This document shows positions 11,391 to 23,482 of a stretch of 64,000 nucleotides of DNA, piece by piece. Below the pieces are notes generated by a model. It saw only the letters and a list, made by a program, of their open reading frames with translations, made no database searches and was not told the origin of the DNA. The position numbers and the translations under genes were made by a program. This stretch comes from Blasia pusilla (taxonomy: Eukaryota; Marchantiophyta; Marchantiopsida; Blasiales): NCBI GenBank assembly GCA_050084515.1, contig CM114273.1:9052001-9116000 (forward strand), given 5' to 3'. The first letter of the stretch is position 1. Every line of letters starts with the position of its first letter.

Positions 11391-11700
11391 TGGCACCATC
11401 TTGAGAGTGTTTGAGATTTTGCCATCTGGTGTTCTCTTATTGGAGGGACGGGATAGTAAGGTTTGGAAGGACCATGTGCGTAATTGTGCGACATGTCACC
11501 TTCCTAACATTGATGGTACATTTGATCCAAGCTTAGCAATAGTTTCTGCATGCTTGGGATGTATGTTGTGTGGTTCCGCTCGTGGTGCATCCACTATGCT
11601 AGTCTATGATGGGTGTTCGAGAGGATGGCATATGGCATGTTTGACGCCACCTCTCACTAGGGTTCCTCATGGAAGATGGATGTGCCCCAGATGTAGATAG
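11391..11700 (+). pseudogene. Retrotransposon integrase tail and PHD finger (third family copy)
   Basis: The frame reads LRVFEILPSGVLLLEGRDS, an integrase C-terminal SH3-like segment, followed by a PHD finger ending WMCPRCR and a stop. It matches 24303-24707 of the full element residue by residue over most of its length. In the 220-codon frame starting at 11038 the ligands are Cys175, Cys178, position 190, Cys193, His198, Cys201, Cys216 and Cys219. Position 190 is Tyr instead of Cys, a single G-to-A change, so this copy has lost one zinc ligand. Everything upstream of the integrase tail is missing. Confidence 0.8.
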
Positions 11701-11883
11701 AGTAGGTCATTCTAGATTCCGACTTGTATCTGTGATATGGATGACAAGCAGGCAACTAATGATGGGGCCACATGAGCACCCGGCCTTTTTGCTCTTAGTG
11801 TTTGAGAGATGTATGTCATGGTAGGTAGGGATAAATGGCTATCTGGAATTAGAGGGACCTAACCACCAGCTAGGGGGGCCATT

Positions 11884-12647
11884 GGAGATATTTTGGTACT
11901 TCTCGCCTCGTTGTTTGGATGCTATGAGTTAGCATGGGATCGTGCTTGTTAATCTGTATGTTTGGTGACAACTATGTATATTGTGTAGTGATGTGTATGC
12001 GCACGATAATTGTCACGTCTGTTAGGATAGATCGTCAAGATATAGTAGAGTGCCTTCGTAGATACTAGAGGATAGCCTCAGGAGGTCAATGATGACCTGT
12101 TGAGGCCAAGGGTAACGTGAGAGAGCAGGTTTCCCCTTCCTTTGGGGCTCATTCGGAGCCATTTTTAGGAACATACTATTTCGGGTAAATTTCTATTTGG
12201 AATATAGTTGAATTTCCACTTTGGGAGTGGCCCTTGACCCGCTACAGTAGGTCAAGAGCCAAGGAGATGACCTACGAGCATAGGTTATCGTGGAGAGGAC
12301 TTGGCAGAGGGAAGGGGGTACACCTCCAAGAAAGAGAGAACTTGAGAGCTCATTCTCTCTTTCTTGAACCTTTGGGCATGAGGCGGCAGAGCTATGGTCC
12401 TCCTTGCCTTGTGTGTGTAACCCAAGCCTCTCATTAGGAGAGTGGGTTTGGTTTGACATGAGAGAGAGTGCATACCATAGAGAGCTTGGTCTGAGATGTG
12501 ATGTGAGATCTACTTGATTTATTGGAGATATTTTGCTACTTCTCGCTCTTTTTTTGGATGCCATGAGTTAGCATGGCAGCGTGCTTGTTTGTGTGTATGT
12601 TCGGTGACAACAATGTATGTTGTGTAGCGATGTGTATGCGCACGACA
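11884..12647 (+). mobile_element. LTR of the methyltransferase-carrying retroelement family, A-B-A layout
   Basis: A purine-rich tract (AGCTAGGGGGGCC) lies just before it. A segment of about 125 bp starting GGAGATATTTTG and ending GCGCACGATA (11884-12008) is repeated at 12524-12647, ending CGCACGACA. Between them lies a 515-bp body starting near ATTGTCACGTCTG. The same A-body-A order occurs at 23483-24226 (inverted) and 47123-47531. The element is represented only by its PHD tail and this 3' end. Confidence 0.7.
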
Positions 12648-12669
12648 AAGCGTTGGTTTAAGAAGCGTT

Positions 12670-12966
12670 TTGGAGTTGGGCTCTAGTGGTTTCAAGAGGG
12701 GAATACATATTGATTCTGGAAGGGTGTCACTTTGCAAAGCATACAAGATTACTTACCGGGATATGCGTTGGGACATCTCTCGGATGACATGGGATCGATA
12801 TGGTGCACCTAGTGGGGCAAGACTCTCAAATTTCCCTTGTTTCTCAATCCCCATCTACAATCGTGGAGAGGAACCACTGATTAGCCCTATGAAGTCCATT
12901 GTACATGAACTGAAGAGAATTAGGAATTTTTTTGTAAATGACAAGGCAGAAGAGATCAAAGACTAG
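12670..12966 (+). pseudogene. Conserved C-terminal domain of an unclassified element (copy 1)
   Basis: An open frame of 98 codons whose second half aligns with 38808-39005: a WDRYGAPSGARLS segment, then PIYNRGEEPLISP, then FVNDKAEEIKD and a stop. I do not recognise the domain. Both copies are followed by arrays of 23-bp palindromes, which points to one mobile family. Sequence upstream is an LTR of another element, so this copy is 5'-truncated. Confidence 0.5.
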
Positions 12967-13156
12967 AGTTTTTTAGTTTAGCAAATCCAATATAATTATC
13001 TGAGTTGCAAACGGATTTTAATAAAAAACTTGGATGTATTTCTTAAACTTCCTTGGCTCTTGGTTTGGATTGTCATGTGTTTTTCGAGTTATCATGTTCA
13101 GACATGTTGAAACTCTTTTTTTTCAAAATCCATATATGGTTTTTTACACTGCCTGC

Positions 13157-13550
13157 AACCTGTCGGATTCCGACAAGTTGAAACTTGATTTTCTGCTCTT
13201 CCATGTATGGTTTTGATACTCCCTACAACTTGTCAAATTCTGACTAGGTGCAACCAGTGTCTATGGTAACCTCTTGTGGAAAGTTGTAATGTCTTGCAAG
13301 TTGTCGGATTCCGACGAGGTTGTATGTCTGAATGGAACCTGTCCCTTTCCTATTATTTGTTCATATGTGTGTCAAGTTGTTTCGTGAAATTTTTCAAGTG
13401 GTCATGTCTTATAACCTATCGAAGTTCAACAAGTTGCGAGAAGTGTCTCTTGTAACTGCATTCTTTCTTTTTCCTTACCCTTGATGAGTCATATCTCACA
13501 ACTTTTTCTCTACTTGTCATGTCTTGCAACCGGTCGGATTTCGATGGGTT
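13157..13550. repeat. Array of five 23-bp imperfect palindromes
   Basis: Units lie at 13157-13179, 13227-13249, 13298-13321, 13413-13435 and 13528-13550. They fit half-sites AACCYGTCGGA and TCCGACRGGTT around one central base, with decay. They follow the conserved C-terminal ORF at 12670-12966, as at 39164-39495. Confidence 0.75.
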
Positions 13551-14164
13551 ATATGTCTAAATAGAACGTGTGTGTTTCCTAAACAATGCTTCATTTGCCC
13601 TCGTGAGACTACACAAAGCTAAAATGGTTCTTTACTCCTTTTGTATTTGGCTACTCAACATTGTGTACCCTTTCTTCCAAGTCGAAATCCATCTTTAGTA
13701 CCCATTTCTTGCAAATCAACAACCAATGATGACAATCTTGGAGATAAAGGAATTGAAAGAGAGGAGTGGTGATTTGCTGATAGGTGCTTACTCACAGACT
13801 CCATTATTCCTTCATTGTAGTTTGTCAAAATCATGCATGTTGACAAAGTGTTGGGAATGAGGGTGGGAATCTTGGATTAAGAGCCTATAATCTTTTCATC
13901 TATTGAGAAGTCTGATACCCTTCACTCCTTATATTAAGTGCACTTTGCTCACTCGAATATTCAAACGTGAGGATTCAATACCTTCTATTGACCCTATGGT
14001 CTGAATTTATTTTGAGTACTTGTGATTGTTGTGACACTAGTTGTGTTGTGATAAAATTCCCTCTTGATGGTTTTGCAATGAGAATATACCCTTTTGCTAG
14101 GATAAATCTTGCTTACACAGAGAGTGATTTAAGCATGTGTGAAGTGGTCTTCACATTTCTATCT

Positions 14165-14400
14165 TCACATCTTGGTCTGAAAAAATGAGGTTGGTTTTTG
14201 CCCCAACCTGGTCCACTTGTAACTCTCTTTTAAAAATTTCTTGCATTTCAAGTATAGGAGAATCTTTAAAAATAAAAGAAAGTTTTGAAGAGCGGTTAAG
14301 GAATCAAGATTTTGTCCATTTTTTAAAAGAGAGATTCTCCTTGCTTCCTCACCTCTCTTCCTCTCTCCTGCCAAAATATCTACTCCATAATTAATCAAAC
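14165..14400 (+). repeat. Dispersed repeat, copy 1
   Basis: CTTGTAACTCTCTTTTAAAA, TTTTTTAAAAGAGAGATTCTCC and TCCTGCCAAAATA appear in the same order and orientation as in 63480-63680, and inverted at 39740-39960. It is more diverged than those two. No coding capacity is seen. Confidence 0.5.
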
Positions 14401-16629
14401 AAAAGGAAAAACAAATAATTTCTATATTAATTCTTATTCCCTTGGAGATTCATGGACTTGGATACTTTCCAAACTCATTGGAGAATCCAACCAAGCACAA
14501 TTGTTTCCTTTGTACAACCACATTGCAAACAAGGAAAACATTTCAACCAAGGTTGCACCCCTTAAGAAGAATCCACCAAAGAGGATTCCATATATTTGAT
14601 GACAAAAAAATACCTTAGCAACTACTAACTAGTTTCATGGGAGATTGGTAATGTTTTTTTCTTAAGTGGAAAGCTTCACTAACTTGGAATTCCACGTCTC
14701 CCAACCCTAATAGATGTTTCCATGTCCTTAGTGCAATGGGATTTCCTTTGGTCCACGTTGCAAAATCATTTGTAACAAGCATTCAGCTTGGCAACACTAA
14801 GTGTGCGCTATAATGCCTCCTTAAAAAAATATACTAGCAACTTTTGATTGATCAAATGTTCAAAAAAGATAATAATTTTACAACATTTCTATGGAGTAAA
14901 CAAGTTGAATCATTAGCTCCACTTCAAAAGAACTTAAGATGGCACTTTAACCTAACAAAGCTAAACCATGCATGCACTCTACACCTAACAACTTTACTTC
15001 CTCCCAAGAGGAATATGCCCAACACCTCTACAACTTTAGTACTACTAATACCTTGGAACTCACCTTGGAATGGACTATCAACAATTGAAATCAACATAAG
15101 GCTTTCATGCTTTTCATATCACTTGGGTTAGGCCATGTGATGTGAAACAACATACTCCCTCCAACTAATGTTCCATGAAATGCAAATACCAAAGCCCACA
15201 TCCTTCTTAAAGCCCTTATATTTCATCTTGGTTTTCCTTCATATATTCTACAAATTTGCAACATGGTCGACTCACGCCCAATGTAAGGGTTGGGAGGACC
15301 GAATTAAAAGGATATACTAACTGAATGCCCAACCTTCTTTAGTTTCTTATGAAAGATTGAACGGAGAAAATGTTTCTGAGTAGAAAAATAACTCTCCACC
15401 AGACAAGCCAGTGGAGTGAGTCCAGTATATACTACAGGGAATTAACCCTATTCTGCACAAGTAGCTACTGTCACTATTGATGAATAATTTGAACTATCCA
15501 TCAACCCCATGACTACCAACCCCTAATTTAACCCTCATCACCTACTCTAAATTATAAAAGACTCTGATTGACTTAAAAATCCCAAGTATCAATAGGAAGG
15601 CACTTGGGCATCAAAAGGGCACTTTGCAATAATTATGTAGGTTTAATGATTTACCATAGCTTTAAAAAAATAGGAAATAGGATTTGGCCCAAGGACAGAG
15701 GATGCTCTTTTAAATGTTTCAAAAATAAAAGATAATACAAGGATCCAATTTCGACCCAGCAAGTGGAGCAAAGTCTAGTGACTTTGTAGAAGATATGATT
15801 GGCTGGCGTAGATGAGAGATATAACTTACCATACTTTGAAGTCTGATAACTTCTTCCCATCGTTCCAAGTAAAATATATCTTCTATGATTATATGAATCT
15901 TCATGCAAGAGGGAAGATCTATTTTCCCCCTTGGATTGAAACCTTGTGTAAGAAAATGACGCTCATGCATCTTCTTCTCTTTGTGAGTTTTACTTCTATT
16001 TCATTGCACAGCACACAAGTAAGCCTGTACTGGTACAAGATGGAAAAACTACCAGAGGTTCCAAGACACCAGAACAAAGAGTTCCTGCTGTTGTCAACTG
16101 ACTCAATGAGTACTTTTAGCACTGCAAGCTGGAAAATGGCAAAGGACAGGCAGTTCTTACACAAACAAAAATCTGGCAGCAAGAAACCAACTTGGACCCT
16201 CAGGTGAGAAAGATACAAATTGCATAACTTGAAAAGGCACATATGTCCAACTTATGAACTGAGCAGAGCACAAATATGACAAAACCGACTCCATGTGCTC
16301 AGTCTACAACTTTTGAACGAGTGATTTGCGGTATGAAGACAACACACTCAATTTCTTGAGGAATATGCAGGGAGGTTACCTACCAGAAACAATAGCTTAA
16401 ACTTTTTTAACTTGTCTAGAAGTAAACTATTTTGGAAGCATGGGTGTCAACAGAGGCTCCAGCCTTATTTTTGACTGGTAGATACAAGAAAACTTAGCAT
16501 TGAATGTCTGCCAGTTTGCAACCCCGTCATGCAAACAGAAAAATTGAAATAATACTGGAGACAGACTCTGAAGATGAACAGGTGGATGACTTCTGGGTAT
16601 CAATCATTCAACTGAAAATGCTTGCAACT

Positions 16630-17040
16630 TGTCACTGAAGTGGACAAATGGAAGACCTTTACATTTCAATTGCTACCACTTGAAATATGACACCTTTCAA
16701 ATTGAAAACTTTTGATGAACTTGTATACAGGACATTGCCAAAACTGCAATTCAGCCTCCAAATTGCTTCAACTCTTGTAAGATATGTCAAGAAGTAAGTA
16801 AGGAAATGAATGAACCTGTAGGTTTAGTCACTTCAGCGGACAAATGCAACACCTGCATATTCCAAGTGCTACCACCAAAATTGAAGACCTCTGATGAACT
16901 TGTATGCAGGACATTGTCAAAACTGCAACTCACTCTCAAGATTACTCAAACTCTTGTGATATGAGTCAAGAAGTGAGTGAGCAAACGCATGAATGAAACT
17001 ATGGACCTACTCAGAACTCAAGTTATTTTAAGTTAAGTAC
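16630..17040. repeat. Tandem duplication, unit about 206 bp
   Basis: GGACAAATG, then GATGAACTTGTAT, CAGGACATTG and AAAACTGCAA recur about 206 bp apart (GGACAAATG near 16640 and 16847). Copies differ by many substitutions. No coding frame persists. Confidence 0.6.
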
Positions 17041-17394
17041 ACCTTCTCTGGTGCCAGCCTCCCAGAACCGCTTGGAAGTCACATGAAACAAAAGCTAGGG
17101 AGGGTGATAATTGCCTGCAAGGTGTGCACAGTCAATTTGGAAGAAACCAGTCCTTACACCAATTGTTCACAGGAATTGGAAAAGAAGAGTTGCGGTGAGA
17201 GGTGAAGGGTAGAAGTTCTAAGAGGATGATCGGCAGGCTGAAGGCAATGCATTTGTGGTCACAAGTCATCATCTCATCCTCTGCAATCTGCACAATCACC
17301 AGCGAGTTCTGCACCTCCAGTACATTGAATATTCGAGTGGACATGCGTCGCTGTGCCCAATTCAAACACTCGCACACCCCTCACTTTCCTCCTT

Positions 17395-18308
17395 TTACCC
17401 CTTCACTTCACCGCTGCAGCAATAAAAATGCGGAAGCTTGATGCGACCACAAACCCTGCAAACCAAAGTGACAAACTAACCTCATGAGCAGATATAAACG
17501 AAGATAGAATCTATACACAGCCTAAAAGATGCCGCCGCTGAGTTGTACTACTTCTCGGAAGCATATCTGCATAAACTTCATGTGAGGCGTGCACTGAAGA
17601 AAAACTACAGTAATGTTGGCTTGTCATCGATACCGATTGCAAAATGTTGGGCAGTATCATAAAGCTAGATGCAACAGTAGGCAAGACACCCAACGCTTGC
17701 AATTCACCCTCGGCATATCCATATAACGACTCTAATATGCAGTACATTGCGTCCAGCTCTTCCGAAAGATGTGCAAGTGGTCCTTTATCAACAATGTCAG
17801 TATGAGCACTTACTTGCACTTGGCTACGACAGGTATAGGCTTCAATGCTTTGGGTCCATTTCTCTTCCCTTTCCGAGAGGGCGTGACCTACAGAAGGCAA
17901 TCAAAGAATTCATCTGAGCTCAGATGATCCTCTTCGTCCAGGACACTCAAAACGACTGATTGCCAACTCCAAACTTGCAACCTGCCAAACATGCAGTAAC
18001 TGAAAGCTCTCAATGCGCAAATTTACGAGAAAACATACCTTGCGTTTGGGGACAGCCATGAGCTCCATGAAAGGGTTTCGAATGGTTACAATGCCATCTT
18101 CGGACCTCTCCCTTTGGGCTCCCGGTAGCACAGCACGGTCAGCCCCACTGATCGGAAAGAGAATCGGATTCGACGCAGACGCGACCCTGCAAGAGTGGAT
18201 CAATGCTGCTGAAGACTCGGAATGAAGAGCCCTAGACGAAGAGGACGCTGGAGACAAAACCTTCAGCACAACCCTGCTCACATGGCGTTGCCATCCTGCC
18301 ATCGCCAT
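17395..18308 (-). CDS. Mitochondrial ribosomal protein bL32m, three exons
   Basis: A component of the mitochondrial large ribosomal subunit. Exons are 18308-18039, 17887-17814 and 17455-17395, with GTATGT and GTAAGT donors and AG acceptors; phases join cleanly to 134 aa. Residues 1-80 look like a mitochondrial presequence (MAMAGWQRHVSRVV, rich in Arg, Ser and Ala). The bL32 core starts at MELMAVPKRK and continues VTPSRKGKRNGPKALKPIP in exon 2. The zinc ribbon is CKVCG, split over the exon 2/3 junction, then PHFYCC. The final residues are SGEVKG. Introns are 151 and 358 bp. The first intron falls right after MAVPKRK. I chose the ATG at 18308 because it begins the basic presequence; a second ATG two codons later would also work. 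All four zinc-ribbon Cys are present, so the gene looks intact. Confidence 0.92.
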
Positions 18309-21300
18309 GCCCACCGAACACAACTCAAAGTTCACGTGCAGCTAATTACTCGAGACTCTAGCCATCCACCTTCAGAATCATTAACAAAATCTCTTCGGAA
18401 TGCTCAAGGCCGGGTCGGGCTTACCAGTCTATCCTGCTCTCTATTTCTGATTCAATCGATAGAGAAGGCCTACAAAATTGCGGAGAGCACAACCCTTACG
18501 CACACATTCGATTCAAACGCCGAGCCCTAGGCTCATCTTACAAGAGCGGGACGCAAGGGGGGATGTTCTCATCACATCACTGTGGAGGAGTGGGACTTCG
18601 TCGTACAAGAACGTCATGCGCATATAGTGGGTTCGGATTTCTTTCGCAGGGCTAATACTCTATCTCACGAGTTTAACAAAACCTGGTGACTCATCAGGTC
18701 CTTGTCGTTGGAAATCCGTTAGGCCCGTTCTCTAGATCGGACTGTATTTGTCCTCACGAATTCCACAGTAGCTCACGGGGTCCTTGTGATCTGATTGTCC
18801 GTTTGGAGGTGATGGTAAGTGTCCAGTGCGTGTCTCTGGCATTTATGAAGTGGTGCGGCGAGTGTCTCAGAGAGCTGTGGTAGTAGAACTTCGTAGAAAA
18901 CCTGTGATAACAAGGTGTGATGCAACCTTCAGCAGCCCTTGCAGATCGTTCAGAAGCCCAGGCACGAATCAGTGGCGGTCAATTTTAGTGGACTGGTAGA
19001 TATTGAAAAGATATGGAGGATGCTTTCACTTCGTAATTCACTTGATCGAGCTAAGAGCAGCTTCAAGGTATCAGAAGCCTGATAGAAGCCTTGCACCGTT
19101 GTGTGATCTGTTTACCTTAAAGACGATGGGAGGCCTGTGAGATGTAAGGACACTACACTTCAAGACATCAAAGAGTAAATGAATTTCTACTCAATCGGTT
19201 ACACAGCCTAAGCAGTTTGGCCCTAGGAACTTCAGCGGGATGAGAAGTTACAAAAATACTTCTTTCAGAAATGACGTGGTCAGTGAGTGGCTAATTACCT
19301 ACAGAGAACTGAATCATGCCCCACATGTCACAGTTGTGGAACTCGTGCTTGTACAGCTAAGCTGTTGACGAAATCTAAATTAATTAAATCCTTGTCGGAG
19401 CTAAGATCAGCAACTTTGCTCGACGAGAATACAAATCGATTTAAAATTCTTAATTCAAACTTAAAATTGTGCGTGGTGCAGTTCGGAGAACCAGAACACC
19501 TTCTATATTCCTGTGTATCCCGGGGATCTACCATGTGAATTTTGTCAGGGACTTATCCTTGTCTACTGGACAGCTACTCGGTATCTCTTCTCGTCAGTTA
19601 AGCCAGAAAATCCAAATCTATCTTAACCAGTAAAATGCACACTTTCCCATTCAGTAAAGGCCTTCATGGATGAATTCTAATTCTTGGACTCCAATCCTAA
19701 ATAATCTCTTTGTGAGGATTGAATGAGTACACCGCCACTCTTAGGAGAACTCATATTCATTCATTGACCAGTCTGCGGCCCTGGTTTTTTCAATATTGAT
19801 TGGAGGAAATTAAAGGAGGAAAATTAAATTACTTACCGAAAGAAAATTTTAAAACATTATTATATTGATTTATAGGATAAGAGAGTAGAATTAATCCGAA
19901 GGGAATGGAGAGAGTAAGAAAATATCTTAATACCAAAGGAGAAATCAAAAGGTTATATGGAGGGTTAGTGGACAAGTGCTAACACGGAGTGGAACAAATC
20001 CAAACATCATTATTACGCGGCTCCCACTCACATCTTCGGTTGAGAAGTTATCAAAGAATAACAGAATAACTTGCATTGTGGAGGCTCTGCACTACGAATC
20101 CACATATAGAGAGAGATTTGATTTAAATGTCTAGTAATAGGTGCCGTAAATAGCGCATGTTAAAGCCTTGCAACCACAGAGACTAGACAGACCACCCCAG
20201 TGGTCTCACAAATGAATTAACTGTCATGGAAAGTGTACAATCACGTTTGACGTCCAAATTCATAACCTTGCCATTCATAGACTCCCTAGCTCTTCAGGAG
20301 ATGGCAACAAAGTAGTGAACTTACAACTAAGAGGGTTGCACTGTTCACATTGAAGTGGCCAGATAACGCCAGGTTGACAGGTTCGAATCCATTTAAGCCA
20401 TATAGGGGATATGGAAGTTAGATAATATCACGGAGAAATAGACATCTAATCAGAATGGAAACACCACTATGATCTCGTGTTCGACAACAATTATTAACAG
20501 GATCACGTGACCACCTTTGCAACTACTATAGATGCAGCGATCAGCTGAAGATGAATTCGTAGCTTCATGATCAAGAGCCCGATGGGCTTAATTTTTTCCG
20601 ACCCTGAGAACAATTTTAAGCTCGAATCAATATGATAGCCCAGTATTCAATCCAACCACTTTGACATACAGCTGAACTGGTGAGAAGTAAAATGATCCTT
20701 TGAACAAAGACAGAACCAATGTGACTTGAAATTGCCACATTCCAGTGATAAAAACTCAGGAGGTGGATGATCAACTTTTAGAATACTCCCGAGGCTCATA
20801 TCAACTCTAGATCGACTCAAGAAAAGAATAATCATACGAACACATACAGGGACACCATCTTGCCCTTCATTCCGAGGACGTCTCAACCATATCCAAGCCA
20901 TAACTCTCCGGGATAGGACGGAAACAGAATTCCACCAACGTCAACCAATCCAGGTCTATTATTCCCGCTGGTAATGATCAGAACGACCTCCTGGTGCATG
21001 TGCATGCACCAGGAGTACAGTTACAGTAGTATTTCACGAATCCTGTCACCTTCAGGACCACCCCAGGTTCGATGCCAAGATTCTGGGTCCACTTTAGGTT
21101 CGTCTCACCAGATTTCCTTCCCACTACTCTGTTTGCAACGCATTCTTAAGCGGAGGCGGATCAAGCACATGTGAAACCAACACAATAAGTACGACTCACA
21201 GTTGGAATGGTGATTAGAGGTCAACTCTAGTGTTCCAGCTAGTGATCATAACTGGACTTTCAGCACTTAACCACAGTTCAAAACTGAACTTATAGGTTAG

Positions 21301-21410
21301 GTCACATGACGATGAATTCCATGCTCGTCATTTCAATCACCTATCTTCCCATGACCGTGCTCTCTGCAGCTAACCTTACCACATTTCTCCGAGACTTTGT
21401 CATCAACGTC
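18309..21410. other. Intergenic region between bL32m and CWC25
   Basis: The first few hundred bases should hold the bL32m promoter and 5' UTR, but I see no definite element. Short open frames (18222-18530, 18686-18883, 19287-19538) lack family motifs. A short inverted repeat, TGCATGTGCATGCA, lies near 20996-21009. The segment next to 21410 should hold the CWC25 3' UTR. Confidence 0.4.
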
Positions 21411-22670
21411 TTACTTCTTATGATTTCCATTTCGATGTCTTCTCCTTTTGTCCCTGCCATCAACCTCCCTTCCCTTCTCATCTCCATAGTCTGCCCGAAT
21501 AATCCTTTCGTCTTCGTGGTCTCCCCTGTTTCTCGCTCCGCCTTTATCATCTATGTTCTCGACTGTATCACTCAGCCCTCTCGAATTGTTCCTTTCTTGT
21601 CGATCAAACCTCTTCTGGAGTCCATCATTGCCCGTTCTCTTCCCATCTGTGTTATCAGACTCGTATCTCATCTTGCCACTACCATTCCCAGTTTTCCTCT
21701 CATCCAAATAACGACCTTCGTATCTCCTCTCGTGTTTGACATCCCCATTTCTCCTCTCACCTTTGTCAACACGATCGTATCTCTTCTCAGGCCTGTAATT
21801 CCTACTTCTCTTCTCATCTCTGTCATCAAAGTCATATCTCGTCTCGTGTTTGTTGTCCCCGACTACCTTCCCACATTTGACATCACGATCAACTTTCTTC
21901 TCAGACCTATCTTCGGGCGTTCGTCTCTCATTATCATCATCACTGTCCTCACTATTTTCATATCTATTATTCCTAGTTTCATATCTATTATCCCTATGAA
22001 TTCTCTTCTCGTCGTTGTCGCTTCCACGACTCTTCTTCTCATCTCTATCACCCCGATCATGTTTCTTCTCGTGTTTATGATCGCGACTCCTTTTCTTTCC
22101 ATGTTTGTCATCCCGCTTGACTTTCTTACCCTTTGCTTCATCCTTAAGATTGTCCTCTCCTGGCTTCATCTTTTCTCGCACCTGATTTGCCAAAATCTCC
22201 ATCTTCACTGGATTTTTCCGGATACGCTCTAGAGCTGCTAGCTCTTGCTGCTTGATGAGGTACAAAGGGTCGCTGTGGATTTTCCTCCACCTATCATTGG
22301 CCGATGGCGCGATTGGTTCCGCTGAGAAGAGCGCTCCTGGTATAGCTGGAGCGGGCTTCTCACCTGGTTGGGCAGGTTTCGCAATATTCTTAGGTTCAAT
22401 TGTGGGCTTGTAATCGTCGGCAGGCTTGCTGCTGCTAGCTCCAAGTCCTGCATCATACAGAAACTCAAGTCTCTCCTGTTTCGGAGCAAGTCCAGCCGCT
22501 TCATACTGCAAGCGCAATTCTTCGGCCTCTCGCTCTTTGTGAATCTGCACTTTCAGCTCCTCTAATTTCTTCTGCTCAGCTTCATGCTTTTGTTCCGCCT
22601 TCCACACATTTTCCAGATTCTTCAGACTCCCTGTATGCCATCCCTTCTTGTTCAAAAACTTCAACGCCAT
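21411..22670 (-). CDS. CWC25: Pre-mRNA-splicing factor CWC25 homolog
   Basis: A spliceosome component that acts with PRP16 around the first catalytic step. The single exon encodes 419 aa from ATG at 22670. Residues 1-50 form the CIR-N domain (MALKFLNKKGWHTGSLKN, then VWKAEQKHEAEQKK). The middle keeps the family features LEFLYDAGL and RWRKIHSDPLYLIKQQE. The C-terminal half is a charged, repetitive KR/DR/ER-rich tail, as in plant CWC25 proteins, ending RHRNGNHKK. No internal stop is present, so the gene looks functional. The long open frame on the other strand (21306-22232) mirrors the repetitive codons of this tail and is not a gene. Confidence 0.93.
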   Translation of the reverse strand: MALKFLNKKGWHTGSLKNLENVWKAEQKHEAEQKKLEELKVQIHKEREAEELRLQYEAAGLAPKQERLEFLYDAGLGASSSKPADDYKPTIEPKNIAKPAQPGEKPAPAIPGALFSAEPIAPSANDRWRKIHSDPLYLIKQQELAALERIRKNPVKMEILANQVREKMKPGEDNLKDEAKGKKVKRDDKHGKKRSRDHKHEKKHDRGDRDEKKSRGSDNDEKRIHRDNRYETRNNRYENSEDSDDDNERRTPEDRSEKKVDRDVKCGKVVGDNKHETRYDFDDRDEKRSRNYRPEKRYDRVDKGERRNGDVKHERRYEGRYLDERKTGNGSGKMRYESDNTDGKRTGNDGLQKRFDRQERNNSRGLSDTVENIDDKGGARNRGDHEDERIIRADYGDEKGREVDGRDKRRRHRNGNHKK

Positions 22671-23477
22671 CTCGTAAACCTACCCGCTTGAAATTCCGGT
22701 GACAAGATCAACATCCGCGGCCGAGGAAAAGTTGTACAATCTCATTCAACACCCTCCACTGCCAGTTTCCGCGAGCCTGCAAGGCTCTAAAAAATTCAAA
22801 TAATCGCCGACGGCATGGTTGCAGGCATCAATACCCGCCATTTTCCGATTCGAAAACTCTCTCCGTCGCTCCTTCTTCCACCATCCATTAGTCCTTCCTA
22901 TCACACCTCATCCTCGGTCGCATCCCTCGCGACAAACTTCCCTAAATCACATTTGCAGCAGCGGCGTGTCACAAAGCTCGCGTGCAGAGGTTTCTGCGAC
23001 GTGTAAGCCAAAGCCAAACGCGTCGGTTCTCGTTGACTGAACGCCTTCTCCCTCCATTCAGCAGCACCATGTCGTGCGGAGATTCCTGGGAAGCGTAACC
23101 CGAATCCAGCGCGCCTGTTCTCCTTTGCCTGTAAGGCCCTCTCCGTCCATCCGCTCCGTGATTTAGGGTTCACTTACCCTCTTTCCCGTCACACTAGTAC
23201 TACATTACTCAGCTGATCTGCCCCAAATTTTAGACATTACTAGTTAGGTAAATGGTAACAAGAACGCGGCCTAGAATAGATTAGATTATGGGATTTTAAA
23301 TGAAAAATATTAAGAAAATTCAGAACTTATGATGAGTTAGAGTGAGTGGATTTAGAATATCAATTTCTTGTACAATAATACGAGTAGTCTATGAGGTAGT
23401 CTATATGAGGATAGAACCTAGTCTTTTGCCACATACTTAGATGCCTTACTTTGGGTTGATGTAAGATACACCAAGCC
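22671..23477. other. Upstream region of CWC25
   Basis: Probably 5' UTR and promoter of CWC25. Open frames at 22815-23173 overlap on both strands and have no family motif. The segment after about 23200 is AT-rich and ends at the AAATT duplication next to the retrotransposon. Confidence 0.35.
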
Positions 23478-23482
23478 AAATT

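Larger units (their letters stand above)
13560..17394. other. Intergenic region with decayed repeats
   Basis: I find no gene I can support. A copy of a dispersed repeat lies at 14165-14400. A tandem duplication lies at about 16630-17040. An open stretch at 15812-16207 ends next to a GTGAGA donor-like site but has no recognised motif, and I leave it uncalled. Confidence 0.4.

Noticed and set aside
21306-22232. 308-codon plus-strand ORF, hydrophobic and membrane-like
   Set aside because: It is the antisense reflection of the charged repetitive tail of CWC25; Arg/Asp/Lys codons read backwards give Leu/Ile/Ser/Val.
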